DNA from: CADEEN01 sp963706685
GTDB taxonomy: Bacteria > Pseudomonadota > Gammaproteobacteria > Burkholderiales > Burkholderiaceae_C
Assembly: GCA_963706685.1 (NCBI GenBank)
Contig: CAVPMY010000005.1
Span: 620,001-684,000 of the forward strand
Direction of reading: 5' to 3'
DNA: 64,000 nucleotides
Part shown: positions 55,480 through 64,000 of the stretch, piece after piece
Position numbering within the stretch: position 1 is the stretch's first letter
Layout: the number at the start of each line of letters is the position of its first letter
Program-made: the position numbers and the translations under genes
The notes under the pieces: generated by a model
Told to the model about the DNA's origin: nothing
Database searches by the model: none
The model's input: only the letters and a program-made list of their open reading frames with translations

Positions 55480-56190
55480 CCCATGCTCAGCCCGTACTTG
55501 TTGGCAACGTAGGTCTGGACAGCGGCGTTCTCGGACGCCGAGAGCTTGCGGTTGTAGAGGATGACCTCGGCGATATCGCCCTGGAACAGCCCCTCGTTCC
55601 AGTAACTCTTGGCGATGTAGTTGACGGAGCGCGTGGCCACTGGTGGCACGAACACGTTCTGGCCAAACAGCGCCACGCCGTTCTTGGTGATCTCGGCGTA
55701 GGCGAGGCTGTCTGCCGTGCCGCCGTTTTGCTGCACCGAGACCAACGAGGTTTCCCCCGCGGTCAACCCACCGGTCGTATTGAAGTAGCCGAACTCACCC
55801 CACGACGCATTGGTGAAGTACTGGAACGACGACGTATTGCCTGCGCGACCCAGTGCGATGTTCTGTGCGCCGCCGCCGTTGCCCAGCGCGACGAGCTTGA
55901 AGCTGTCGGTCAGGACGCTCGGCCGCATCACCACGTACAGCGACATGCCGGCGGTGAAGTTCTGGAAGCCGCTGGGCAGCGTCAGGAAATCGTCCGCGCC
56001 GTCGAAGCGCACAGCGGCCTGGCCGTTGATGGCCGAGTGAATGAGGGTCGGTGCAAGTGCACCGGTGCTGAGCGCTGTGAGTGACGGCCCTGCCGCGTTG
56101 GGCCATACCGTGACGGCCGTGTTGTTGGCCTGGGCATAGGCCAGCTCCGACGCGCTGAGCGCCAGCGTCAGTCCCTGCGCAGGCAAAGCG
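55480..56190 (-). repeat. LamG-coding repeat unit 1
   Basis: The most divergent of the three copies, especially at its N-terminal side (LSASELAYAQANNTA instead of the VLDAQTAALQF type). Boundaries are approximate. Confidence 0.7.
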
Positions 56191-57228
56191 GCAAGTCCAT
56201 TGACATGGGGCACCGCAGTGATGTTGGCCGCTGCACCTTCGACGCCCGATCGCACACCGGCCACCGCATAACGGTAAGTCGTGCCGTTGATCAGATTGAT
56301 GTGGGCGAACGCGGGCTGCGTGGTGGTGCCCAACAGGGTGGGTGATCCACTGCCCGACGGCACCGAGTAGATCGCATACGAGGTCGCCAACGGCACGGCA
56401 TCCCAGCTCAGGTCGACCCGGGTGTTGCCCGCTCGAGCCGCCAGGTTGACGGGCTTGGACAGCGGTGCGGTGGCGAGGCTGCTGTAGTAGCGGAAGTGGT
56501 CGAACTTCGCATCGAATGCATGGAACCCGGTCGGTTGATTGCCGGCAAACACGCCGAAATGCTGGATCGCGCCGGCGTTCTCTGTGGCCAGGTTCGTTTC
56601 CATGACACCGGCGACGATCTCGTTCCAGCTGGAGCCATCCACGGACCAGTCGAATTTCCAGTTGCGCAGCGCCGGGTTGGCGTTGTCCTCGACCACCACG
56701 CGCAGGTAATGCGGCCCCGGGCTGGGCATGCCCAGCGGGATATCGTTACCGCTGACGGTACTGCGATGCAACTGGCCATTGACCAGAGCGAAACGCTCGA
56801 CGTACGCACGCACTTGATCGTTCGCGTACGAATAGAACATGAACAGCATGAACGTCGAGGGATCTTTCTGGAACACCAGGCCGAACTGCTGGTCGCCCGT
56901 CATCGCGGAATCGACCTTGATCTCATAGACACCCGAGCCGAGGTAGGGCCGGTAGACCTCGGCATGCCGCAGCGAGCCACATGTTGTGCTCCGCGCCGCC
57001 CGGAAACGAGATCGACAGCTGCGAACCCGTCATCTGGAAGACGGCTCGGTTGGCCGTATCGCCGGGGAACTGCTGGATGTAGCCGTCCCATGTTGACCAG
57101 CCGGACCCCAACGTCGAACCGTTGAACTCGTCCTGATATTGCGGAGCGGCCCGGGCCACGCCGGCGACGAACATCACCATCAGCAACAGCGTGGCCAGCA
57201 CAGCTGACTTCAGTGATTTCGTGTTCAT

Positions 57229-57415
57229 GATGGTGGCTGTTGCCCTCTTGTCTTGTTTGGATGCGGAACGTCGGAAACGATGCGTTCTCACAGGACGGAT
57301 GGATGGCCCGAATGTTCGTTGGCTCTGATACCAGTGGTAACCCTGCGAATGAGGGGGGTCGAACAGGTGGACGACACGGCCCCGTGCACTGCCGTCGGCG
57401 GTCGATAATTGCCTG
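57229..57415. promoter_or_regulatory. divergent region between LamG/Fn3 and flippase genes
   Basis: 187 bp holding ACCC-TGCGAATGA-GGGGGGT (57340-57359), one of the recurrent C/G-run elements, and a GATAAT-like hexamer at 57404-57409, too close to the flippase ATG for a classical leader. No clear -35 box. Confidence 0.35.
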
Positions 57416-58984
57416 ATGCCCGAACGGTCGAAGCCCCGCAGTGTGCTCAGCAATGCCGCCTGGAATGCGTTCGGCACCCTGTTCAACATCGTCATCACGT
57501 TCCTGCTCGCGCCGCTGCTGATCCATCGGCTCGGCGTCGATCAATGGGGCCTCCTTCTTCTTGTCTGGTCGCTTTCAGGTGTGCTGGGCGTGGCCAACTT
57601 CGGGTTCGGCGAAGCGACGCTGCGCTTCATCTCGCACCACCATGCAGCAGGCGATCTGGCCGGCGTCAATCGCGTCATCGGCGCGACGCTGACCTACTAC
57701 GTCTCGATCTGCGCGCTGATCACCTGCGCGCTGTGGATCGGGGCGCCGCTGGTGGCGCAGTGGGTGAAGGTGCCCGAAGGCGCTGACTACCCGATCGAGT
57801 GGCTCGTCCGCCTGACCGCGTTGCTGTTCTCGGTGGGCATGATCGCGAATGCGTTCCGCGCCATCCCCATGGCGCTTCACCGCTACGACATCACCAACAA
57901 GGTCGGTTCGATCCAGGGCGCGACGCGCTCGATCGGTCTGGTCCTGCTCGTGCTCGCCCACCTGGACGTGCTCTACCTGGTCGTCTGGGAAGTCCTGCTG
58001 GCCTGCGTGATGCTGTCGGTGCACCTTGTCATTGCGCGCAGGATGTTGCCCGGACTGCGGTGCCTGCCGAGCATGTCGCTTGCCGGCATCCGAGAGATCA
58101 TCGGCTACAGCATGTACTCGTTCGCCACGCACGTCTTCCTGATGGCCTGGCGCGAGGGCCCCAAGCTGATGCTGGGCAACCGCCTCGGCACTGCCAGCGT
58201 TGCCCACTTGGGCACGCCCGACAGCGTATCGAATCGCCTGCACATGATTGTCGTCAGCGCCATCGAAACCCTGGTGCCGCGCTTCAGCGGACCGCAAGAT
58301 CGCGAGGCAGGCAAGAGCCTGCTGACGGTGGCCACCTGGGCTGCGTTTGCCTGCGGTGCGGTTTTCTACGTGCCGCTCGCGGTGCTGATGCCGGATTTCT
58401 TGCGGCTGTGGATCAGCCCCGAGTTCGCGCGACAAGGCCGGTCTGGTCGGACAAGATCCTGACGCTCAGCCTGATCGGACCGGCGGGCTATGCGGCCATC
58501 GCGACCCTGTTTCGTGGCATCGGCAAGCCCGAGTTCGTCACGGCGGTCATGGCGGCGGTGGCTACCGTGGTCTTGATTGGCAGCCTGCTGATTGGCGCCT
58601 GCGTTGGGGGTCATCGGCGTGGCCTGGGCCTACCTGTTGGGCACAGTGGCGTGGCTGGCCGGCTTGTTCTTCGGCTGGGTCTGGCTCTACGGTCGAGGCT
58701 CGCTGGGTTCGCTGGCACGTGTTGCCGGCTTGCCATTGGTGCTCGGTAGCGGCCTCGTCTTCCTGCAAACGGCTGTGCGTGCCTGGTGGGGAGAGCCCGG
58801 CTGGATCGCCCTGGTCGTCATGGGCGCTGCCTTTGCCGCAATCGGAGCGGTTATGGTGGTCACGGTCGATCGATTGCTCGGTGGCGCGTCGCCGGCGGGG
58901 CTGGTCATCGCGCGAGTCCTCGGATCGGGGCGAGTCACGGCGCTGCGCAAGCGCATGGGTTTTGCGATGGGGCGTACGCCTTGA
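57416..58984 (+). pseudogene. Wzx-type polysaccharide flippase, frameshifted at 58.43-58.60 kb
   Basis: An oligosaccharide flippase of the MATE-like Wzx fold, about 520 residues when repaired, with many hydrophobic helices. It starts MPERSKPRSVLSNAAWNAFG and carries the typical WGLLLLVWSLSGVLGVANFGFG second helix. The first frame holds to ISPEFARQ (58433). The next part, KILTLSLIGPAGYAAIATLFRG, is two shifts away, and the last part, LGVIGVAWAYLLGTVAW, one more. All three are explained by single extra bases near 58437, 58451 and 58601. It moves lipid-linked repeat units across the inner membrane. It is divergent from the LamG/Fn3 gene. Confidence 0.8.
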
Positions 58985-59068
58985 ACAGACTCCTGTGGCC
59001 GCTCACCTAGGGCAAGGGATAGCAACAGTGCCTGCGAGGTGGGACACTGCATTGGAGAACCTGTACAA

Positions 59069-59986
59069 ATGCACACCATGAGTGCCCCTCGAATCAGCAT
59101 CGGATTGCCCGTCTACAACGGCGAGAACTACCTCGTGGCGGCGGTCGAGTCCATCCTGGGCCAGGACTTCACCGACTTTGAGCTGATCATTTCCGACAAC
59201 GGATCCAACGACCGCACCGAGGCGATCTGCACGCGCTTCGCGCAGGACGACAGCCGGGTGCGCTATCACCGCAGCGAGACGAATCGCGGCGCAGCATGGA
59301 ACTACAACCGCGTCGTCGAATTGGCGCGCGGTGAGTATTTCAAGTGGCAGGCCCATGACGACGTCTGCCTGCCCAGCTTGCTCAGCAGCTGTCTCGCAGC
59401 ATTCGATGCCGCGCCTGCATCGGTGGTCCTCGTCTATCCGAAGACGAACATCATCGACGCAAACGGCGAGGTCATGCCGCAACATGTTGCGGAGACCCTC
59501 GACACGCGCGACATGAAACCTCACCGGCGTCTGGCGAGTGTGCTGAAAAACCTCAACATGGCGTGCCCCGTGTTCGGGCTGATCCGCTCGAGTGCCTTGC
59601 GAAAGACGCGGCTGATCGGCCCATTCATCCACTCCGACTATGTGTTGCTGTCCGAACTTGCCATGCTCGGAGAGCTGCGCGAGATTCCGCAGACGCTGTT
59701 CCTGCGCCGGGTCCACCCGCACATCTCGACGTATGCGAGCCGCAGCCCCAGCCAGCTGTTGCAATGGTTCGATCCTGCCCAGCGGCGATACCGGCGCTTG
59801 CTGTCGCCGATGATGTCGCTGGGTGTCGAATACGTTCGCTCCGCATACAACTTGCCGCTCGGCAGGTTCGATCGGATCTGCTGCGGCGTGACCGCCACGC
59901 GCGTTTGGTACGCCCGAGAGCTTCGCAACCTCGCCGGACGCCAAAAGGCCCGCGTCCTGCAAGCCGTCGCACCCGCGAAAGGCTAG
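59069..59986 (+). CDS. family 2 glycosyltransferase
   Basis: A 305-residue GT2 enzyme: ISIGLPVYNGENYLVAAVES, LIISDNGSNDRTEAIC and KWQAHDDVCLPSLL, where HDD supplies the metal-binding acids. It looks soluble; the sugar is unknown. The start MHTMSAPRIS is supported by GGAGA about 10 bp upstream; a second ATG three codons later is also possible. It follows the flippase gene by 84 bp, and the acyltransferase gene begins directly after its TAG. Confidence 0.86.
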   Translation: MHTMSAPRISIGLPVYNGENYLVAAVESILGQDFTDFELIISDNGSNDRTEAICTRFAQDDSRVRYHRSETNRGAAWNYNRVVELARGEYFKWQAHDDVCLPSLLSSCLAAFDAAPASVVLVYPKTNIIDANGEVMPQHVAETLDTRDMKPHRRLASVLKNLNMACPVFGLIRSSALRKTRLIGPFIHSDYVLLSELAMLGELREIPQTLFLRRVHPHISTYASRSPSQLLQWFDPAQRRYRRLLSPMMSLGVEYVRSAYNLPLGRFDRICCGVTATRVWYARELRNLAGRQKARVLQAVAPAKG

Positions 59987-61246
59987 GTGGTGACAGTCCG
60001 TGGAGGCCGAGAGCCTCTCGAAGGGGTCGTTGCGCTCGGCCACGGCTTGACACACCCGGGCTCCACGATCAGGCCTGTCGCCGAAGCCAGCGCCACGACA
60101 CGTCGCAGCGCGCGCAATCTCCAGCTCGATGTGCTGCGCGGCATCGCCATCCTGCTCGTCTTTGGCCGGCACCTCGAACTCGCGCAACCGCAGGGCGCCA
60201 CGGGGGACTTTGCACAGGCATGGTTTCGCATCGGTTGGCTCGGCGTCGATCTGTTCTTCGTGCTCAGCGGGTTCCTGATCGGAGGCCTGCTGATCGGGGA
60301 GTTGCGCAGGCACGGCAAGATCGATGTGATGCGATTCCTGGTGCGGCGCGGTCTGAAGATCTACCCGGCGTATTTCGTCTTCATCGCCTACCTGATCCTG
60401 GTGCCGGTGGCCAAAGCGCTGGCGTCCGGAAGCGGTTGGGCGGCGACGCTGGCCGAGCAATGGATCAACTACTGGCCGAATCTGCTGTTCCTGCAGAACT
60501 ACATCGGCAGCAATCCGGCGGGGCACACTTGGACGCTGGCGGTCGAGGAGCACTTCTATGTGCTGTTGCCCTTTGCGCTCGTGACCCTGGCCGCGACGGG
60601 CCGCATCAGACTGTTGGTGCCGCTGTGCCTGCTGGCCGTGCCCGCCCTGCTGCTGGGTCTGCGAAGCCTGTCGGTTTGGACGGGCGATCCGTTCGCCGTC
60701 AAGATGTCGGCAACGCATCTGCGCCTGGACGGCCTATTGTTCGGAGTCGGCATCCGATGCATCGCCGAATACTTTCCGCACCAGTTCGCGCTCGCAAGGA
60801 GGTGGCGGCACTGGCTGGTACCGGCCGGCCTGATCCTGTGGTCTTTCAATTTCTGGATTGAGCCCAATACAGCGTTCGTGCGCACGCTCGGCCTGATGTT
60901 CAACTACCTTGGGGCGGCAGCATTCTTGCTGGCTGCCTGCCAAACACATGCAGCGGACTTCGGTCGCAGCATCCGATATGTCTCGCCGGTGGCCAAGTTC
61001 GTGGCCTGGATCGGCCTTTATTCATACACGATTTACTTGTGGCATGTCACTGCGATGGGCATCCTGGGCCGCGAGATCGGCCTTCGCATGCTGCAATGGC
61101 AAGGCGGTCCGTCGGCGCTGACATGGCTCGTGAGCGCCGTGGCGTTATGCGCTGGGTCCGTTGTTGTCGGCGTGCTGGCCAGCAAGGTCGTCGAATGGCC
61201 GGTGCTGCGCCTGCGGGACCGAATGTTCCCGTCGCGATTGTCGTGA
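59987..61246 (+). CDS. acyltransferase family 3 membrane O-acyltransferase
   Basis: A 419-residue integral membrane acyltransferase with about ten helices. The signature QLDVLRGIAILLVFGRHLE holds the family's catalytic His near residue 61, followed by GVDLFFVLSGFLIGG and HTWTLAVEEHFYVLLP. It would O-acetylate the polysaccharide or its lipid-linked repeat. The frame begins with GTG immediately after the preceding TAG; no ribosome-binding site is evident, and a later GTG could be the true start, since residues 1-40 are not family sequence. Convergent with ugd. Confidence 0.82.
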   Translation: MVTVRGGREPLEGVVALGHGLTHPGSTIRPVAEASATTRRSARNLQLDVLRGIAILLVFGRHLELAQPQGATGDFAQAWFRIGWLGVDLFFVLSGFLIGGLLIGELRRHGKIDVMRFLVRRGLKIYPAYFVFIAYLILVPVAKALASGSGWAATLAEQWINYWPNLLFLQNYIGSNPAGHTWTLAVEEHFYVLLPFALVTLAATGRIRLLVPLCLLAVPALLLGLRSLSVWTGDPFAVKMSATHLRLDGLLFGVGIRCIAEYFPHQFALARRWRHWLVPAGLILWSFNFWIEPNTAFVRTLGLMFNYLGAAAFLLAACQTHAADFGRSIRYVSPVAKFVAWIGLYSYTIYLWHVTAMGILGREIGLRMLQWQGGPSALTWLVSAVALCAGSVVVGVLASKVVEWPVLRLRDRMFPSRLS

Positions 61247-61262
61247 ACCGGCGCGGCGTGGC

Positions 61263-62606
61263 CTAAACAGCTGCCGCGGGCGAGGCCGGTCGGCCGATCG
61301 AGTGGTATTCAAAGCCGTAGCTCGCCATCAGCGCCGGCTCATAGAGATTGCGTCCGTCGAACACCAGCGGCGTCTTCAGCGCACTGCGCAAGCCGTCGAA
61401 GTCGGGCGTGCGGAATTCCTTCCACTCGGTCGCGATCAACAAGGCGTCTGCGCCGTGCAGCGCCGCCCCGGCTGTCTCGGCGATGGAAAAGCCGGGCACA
61501 TCGCCCAGCACACGCTGCGCTTCTGTCGCGGCGACCGGGTCGTAGGCATGAATGGTCGCGCCTCGCCGCGACAGTTCGCGCACCATCGTCAGCGATGGCG
61601 CTTCGCGCATGTCGTCGGTCTTGGGCTTGAAGGCCAGGCCCCATAGTGCAAACGACTTGCCGGACAGGTCAGCGCCCAGGCGCTGCACGACCTTGTCCAC
61701 CAGCACCTGCTTTTGCTGCTCGTTGACGGCTTCCACGGCAAGCAGCAACTGGAGCTGCACGCCGACCTCCGAGGCCGATCGAACCAGAGCCTTCACATCC
61801 TTGGGGAAGCAAGAGCCCCCATAGCCGATGCCGGGATAGAGAAACTGCATGCCGATGCGCGGGTCGGAGCCCATGCCCTGGCGAACCATCTCGATGTCTG
61901 CGCCCACGCGCTCGGCAACACGCGACAGCTCGTTCATGAAGCTGATGCGCGTGGCGAGCATCGAGTTGGCGGCGTACTTGGTGAACTCGGCGCTGCGCAC
62001 GTCCATCACCAGTACTCGGTCGCGGTTGCGGACGAAAGGCGCGTACAGCGAGCGCATCAACAGGATTGCCCGCTCGTCGTCGGCGCCGATGACCACGCGG
62101 TCGGGCCGCATGAAGTCGGCCACCGCGGCGCCTTCCTTGAGGAACTCCGGGTTCGATACCACCGCGAAATCGACGCGCACCTTGCGCCGCTCGAGCTCGT
62201 CCGCGATCACCGCGCGCACCTTGTCGCCGGTGCCCACCGGCACGGTGCTCTTGTCGATCACCACCTTGTAGTCGGTCATCAAGCGCCCGATGTCGCGCGC
62301 CGCGGCCAGCACGTATTGAAGGTCGGCCGAGCCGTCCTCGTCCGGTGGCGTGCCCACGGCGATGAAAAGCAGCGTGCCATGGGCCACCGCGCGCGGCAGG
62401 TCGGTGGTGTATTGCAGCCGGCCCGCCGCTGCATTGCGCTGCGCAACCTCGAGCAATCCTTCTTCGTGAATCGGCATGACGCCCGACTCGAGCAAGCGTA
62501 CTTTGCTTTCGTCGATGTCCAGACACAGGACGTGGTTGCCCATCTCCGCCAGGCAGGCGCCAGTGACAAGTCCGACATAGCCGGTGCCGATGATCGTGAT
62601 CTTCAC
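61263..62606 (-). CDS. ugd: UDP-glucose 6-dehydrogenase
   Basis: A 447-residue NAD-dependent dehydrogenase making UDP-glucuronate. NAD motif: MKITIIGTGYVGLVTGACLAEMG; EFLKEGAAVADFMRPDR-type middle region (SNPEFLKEGAAV); catalytic Cys in GIGYGGSCFPKDVKAL; C-terminal ALWGLAFKPKTDDMREAPS. Its product is the substrate of the UDP-xylose synthase at 37.0 kb, and may also be used directly. It has its own 64-bp upstream region, and no further EPS gene is seen beyond it. Confidence 0.92.
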   Translation of the reverse strand: MKITIIGTGYVGLVTGACLAEMGNHVLCLDIDESKVRLLESGVMPIHEEGLLEVAQRNAAAGRLQYTTDLPRAVAHGTLLFIAVGTPPDEDGSADLQYVLAAARDIGRLMTDYKVVIDKSTVPVGTGDKVRAVIADELERRKVRVDFAVVSNPEFLKEGAAVADFMRPDRVVIGADDERAILLMRSLYAPFVRNRDRVLVMDVRSAEFTKYAANSMLATRISFMNELSRVAERVGADIEMVRQGMGSDPRIGMQFLYPGIGYGGSCFPKDVKALVRSASEVGVQLQLLLAVEAVNEQQKQVLVDKVVQRLGADLSGKSFALWGLAFKPKTDDMREAPSLTMVRELSRRGATIHAYDPVAATEAQRVLGDVPGFSIAETAGAALHGADALLIATEWKEFRTPDFDGLRSALKTPLVFDGRNLYEPALMASYGFEYHSIGRPASPAAAV

Positions 62607-62670
62607 TTGACGAACGCTCCAGGTGTGCCCTTGTCACCTATGGTATCCGGCAAGCACAGCGACAGCGCTT

Positions 62671-63324
62671 TTAGCGGCCGTGCACCAGTTCGAACGTGGC
62701 CGGCCTCGTGACCGATGACCGCTTGCGGGCCGCCGGCTTGACTGATGGCAGGCCACCGAGGAACAGCTGCACCACCATCGGCGCCAGATCGGCATGCGTC
62801 ATCGGCCCGTCGGGCTTGAGCCAGGTGAAGGTCCAGTTGATCATGCCGAACAGCAGCATCGCCAGCGGCGTGGCCTGTGCTTTCAGGTCGGCGCGCACGC
62901 GCGTGATCGTGTTGGCAAACGCGGCCACGACGCGCCGCTGTGCGGCTTCGACCTCGGCGCGTTGTGCATCGGGCAGGAATTTCACGTCCTCGGTCAGCAC
63001 GCGATGTTCATGCTGCGCACCGGCATAGGCGGCCATGAAGCACTCGATCAACGCCTGCAGTTCTTCAGCTGGCGCCCGGCGATGCAACTTGACTTCGCGC
63101 ACCAGCGATTCGAGACGCTGCACATGCGTCAGCGCGATCTGCGCCAGCAGCGAGCGCTTGTCGCGGTGGTAGTGGTAGAGCGTCGCCTTGCTGACCGCAC
63201 AGGCCGCGGCCATGTCGTTCATCGTCGCGGCGGAAAAACCCTTGCGCGCGAAGAGCTCCGCGGCACGCGCAAGGATCAACTCGCTTTGGTCCCGATACGC
63301 CGGCGCGCGGGTCCTCGCCATCAT
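62671..63324 (-). CDS. TetR family regulator, probably of phenylacetate genes
   Basis: A 217-residue TetR-type repressor. The DNA-binding helix-turn-helix is residues about 15-60 (ILARAAELFARKGFSAATM ... AACAVSKATLYHYHRDKRSLL). The C-terminal ligand domain is family-typical but not diagnostic. Its ATG overlaps the paaE stop (ATGA), so it is the last gene of the paa operon; in Burkholderiales a TetR regulator (PaaR) commonly controls these genes with phenylacetyl-CoA as inducer. That role is inferred from position. A second ATG one codon on is equally possible. Confidence 0.83.
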   Translation of the reverse strand: MMARTRAPAYRDQSELILARAAELFARKGFSAATMNDMAAACAVSKATLYHYHRDKRSLLAQIALTHVQRLESLVREVKLHRRAPAEELQALIECFMAAYAGAQHEHRVLTEDVKFLPDAQRAEVEAAQRRVVAAFANTITRVRADLKAQATPLAMLLFGMINWTFTWLKPDGPMTHADLAPMVVQLFLGGLPSVKPAARKRSSVTRPATFELVHGR

Positions 63325-64000
63325 CGGTCGTCGAACGACAGCACCACGCGCTCGGTCAGCGGGTGCGATTGGCAGGTGAGCACGAAGCCGCTCGCCACCT
63401 CCGCCTTGTCGAGCGCAAAGTTGCGCGTCATGCGCACCTGGCCCTCGACCAGCTTGGCGCGGCAGGTGCCGCAGACGCCCGAGGTGCAGGAAAACGGCAC
63501 TTCCAGGCCGGCGGTGGACGCAGCGTCGAGGATGCTCGGGTCGTCCTTCGAGAAATCGAACTCGCGTTTCAGACCGTCTCGAACGATGACGATGCGCGCA
63601 CGCTCGGCGTCGCCCGGCTTGGCCTCATGCTCGACGGCGCCCACCGCCTGTCCCGTCTGTGTGGCACTGGGCGCGACACCGAAGCGCTCGATGTGGATGC
63701 GCTCCTCGGCCACACCGGCGGCCAGCAGCGCGGCCTCGGCCTCGTCGTTCATCTGGTACGGGCCGCAGACAAAGACATGGTCGAGGCGTGGCGCATCGAC
63801 CAGCCGCACCATGAACTCGCCGAGCTTGTCGCGGTTCATCACGCCCGAGTTCAGCGGCAGCTCGGTGTCCTCGCCCGAGAACACGTGGTGCATCGACAGC
63901 CGCGACATGTAGCGGTTCTTCAGGTCTTCGAGCTCTTCCTTGAACATCGTCGACTTGGCGGCGCGGTTGGCATAGATCAGCGTGAATCGCGCGAACGGTT
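63321..64000 (-). CDS. paaE: phenylacetyl-CoA epoxidase reductase subunit PaaE (N-terminus beyond window)
   Basis: The C-terminal ~225 residues of the NADPH/FAD/2Fe-2S reductase that feeds electrons to the PaaABC(D) epoxidase. Visible are the end of the ferredoxin-NADP reductase domain (DHVFVCGPYQMNDEAEAAL) and a complete plant-type ferredoxin domain with Cys ligands in SCTSGVCGTCRAKL and, later, TCQSHP. The frame is open to the window edge, so the gene continues upstream. Coupled to the TetR gene by ATGA overlap. Confidence 0.9.
   Translation of the reverse strand, partial: PFARFTLIYANRAAKSTMFKEELEDLKNRYMSRLSMHHVFSGEDTELPLNSGVMNRDKLGEFMVRLVDAPRLDHVFVCGPYQMNDEAEAALLAAGVAEERIHIERFGVAPSATQTGQAVGAVEHEAKPGDAERARIVIVRDGLKREFDFSKDDPSILDAASTAGLEVPFSCTSGVCGTCRAKLVEGQVRMTRNFALDKAEVASGFVLTCQSHPLTERVVLSFDDR

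Larger units (their letters stand above)
52641..57228 (-). pseudogene. giant secreted LamG/Fn3 repeat protein, one frameshift near 56971
   Basis: Signal peptide MNTKSLKSAVLATLLLMVMF then VAGVARA opens the protein in one frame. After AEHNMWL (about residue 85) the frame changes and continues LRHAEVYRPYLGSGVYEI to the end, about 1,528 residues in all. Deleting one base near 56971 joins them. Order: a first beta-sandwich domain (~30-260), an Fn3 domain, LamG 1, three Fn3, LamG 2, two Fn3, LamG 3. The LamG units share LPSGFQ-FTAGMSLYVVMRP and FQGDIAE-ILYNRKL; the Fn3 units share GYRVYRGTTSGGPY. It has no PEP-CTERM, LPXTG or transmembrane end, so it is probably released or held by carbohydrate binding. 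Likely a matrix protein or adhesin of the EPS. Confidence 0.78.

Overview
The window is high-GC DNA, densely coded, with many ATGA or TGATG start/stop overlaps. Gene content (anthraniloyl-CoA monooxygenase, PaaE, EpsF/EpsG-type chain-length proteins, a PPi-type phosphofructokinase) points to a betaproteobacterium, most likely Burkholderiales. This is inferred from gene families, not from a marker gene. I saw no insertion sequence, integrase, phage gene or CRISPR array.

Layout. (1) 1-4 kb: two tandem 6-phosphofructokinases (one with PPi-type, one with ATP-type signatures), a histidine phosphatase, a secreted protein of unknown function and a tRNA-Thr(CGT). (2) 4.1-10.9 kb: a six-gene, translationally coupled minus-strand operon for aerobic anthranilate degradation through 2-aminobenzoyl-CoA: monooxygenase/reductase, MarR regulator, enoyl-CoA hydratase, acyl-CoA dehydrogenase, CoA ligase and a Rid-family protein. 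A near-consensus sigma70 promoter overlaps a MarR-like operator in front of it. (3) 11-62.6 kb: one very large exopolysaccharide locus. (4) 62.7-64 kb: a TetR regulator and the end of paaE, the start of a phenylacetyl-CoA catabolic cluster.

The polysaccharide locus contains chain-length control (epsF/epsG), a UDP-GlcNAc to UDP-diacetamido-uronic-acid route (dehydrogenase, oxidoreductase, aminotransferase, acetyltransferase), and an initiating phosphoglycosyltransferase fused to a degenerate GGDEF domain. It also has secreted lipoprotein/VanZ-like/beta-helix proteins, a polymerase- or ligase-like membrane protein, a pyruvyltransferase paired with an FrhB-like protein, two asparagine-synthase-like amidotransferases, and several GT2/GT4 glycosyltransferases. 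A CDP-sugar module follows (cytidylyltransferase, SDR and three tandem C-methyltransferase-like proteins), then UDP-xylose supply (uxs plus ugd), two deacetylases, FkbM and other methyltransferases, a huge LamG/Fn3 secreted protein, a flippase and a membrane O-acyltransferase. Together these suggest an acidic, probably amidated, pyruvylated and branched (C-methyl) heteropolysaccharide. No Wza-type outer-membrane export gene is in the window.

The assembly needs care. Every frameshift I could resolve (about 19) is a single-base insertion. They are packed into 28.6-31.6 kb, with a few at 57.0 and 58.4-58.6 kb. Repairing them by eye restores conserved protein sequence, so five genes that look broken are probably intact in the organism.
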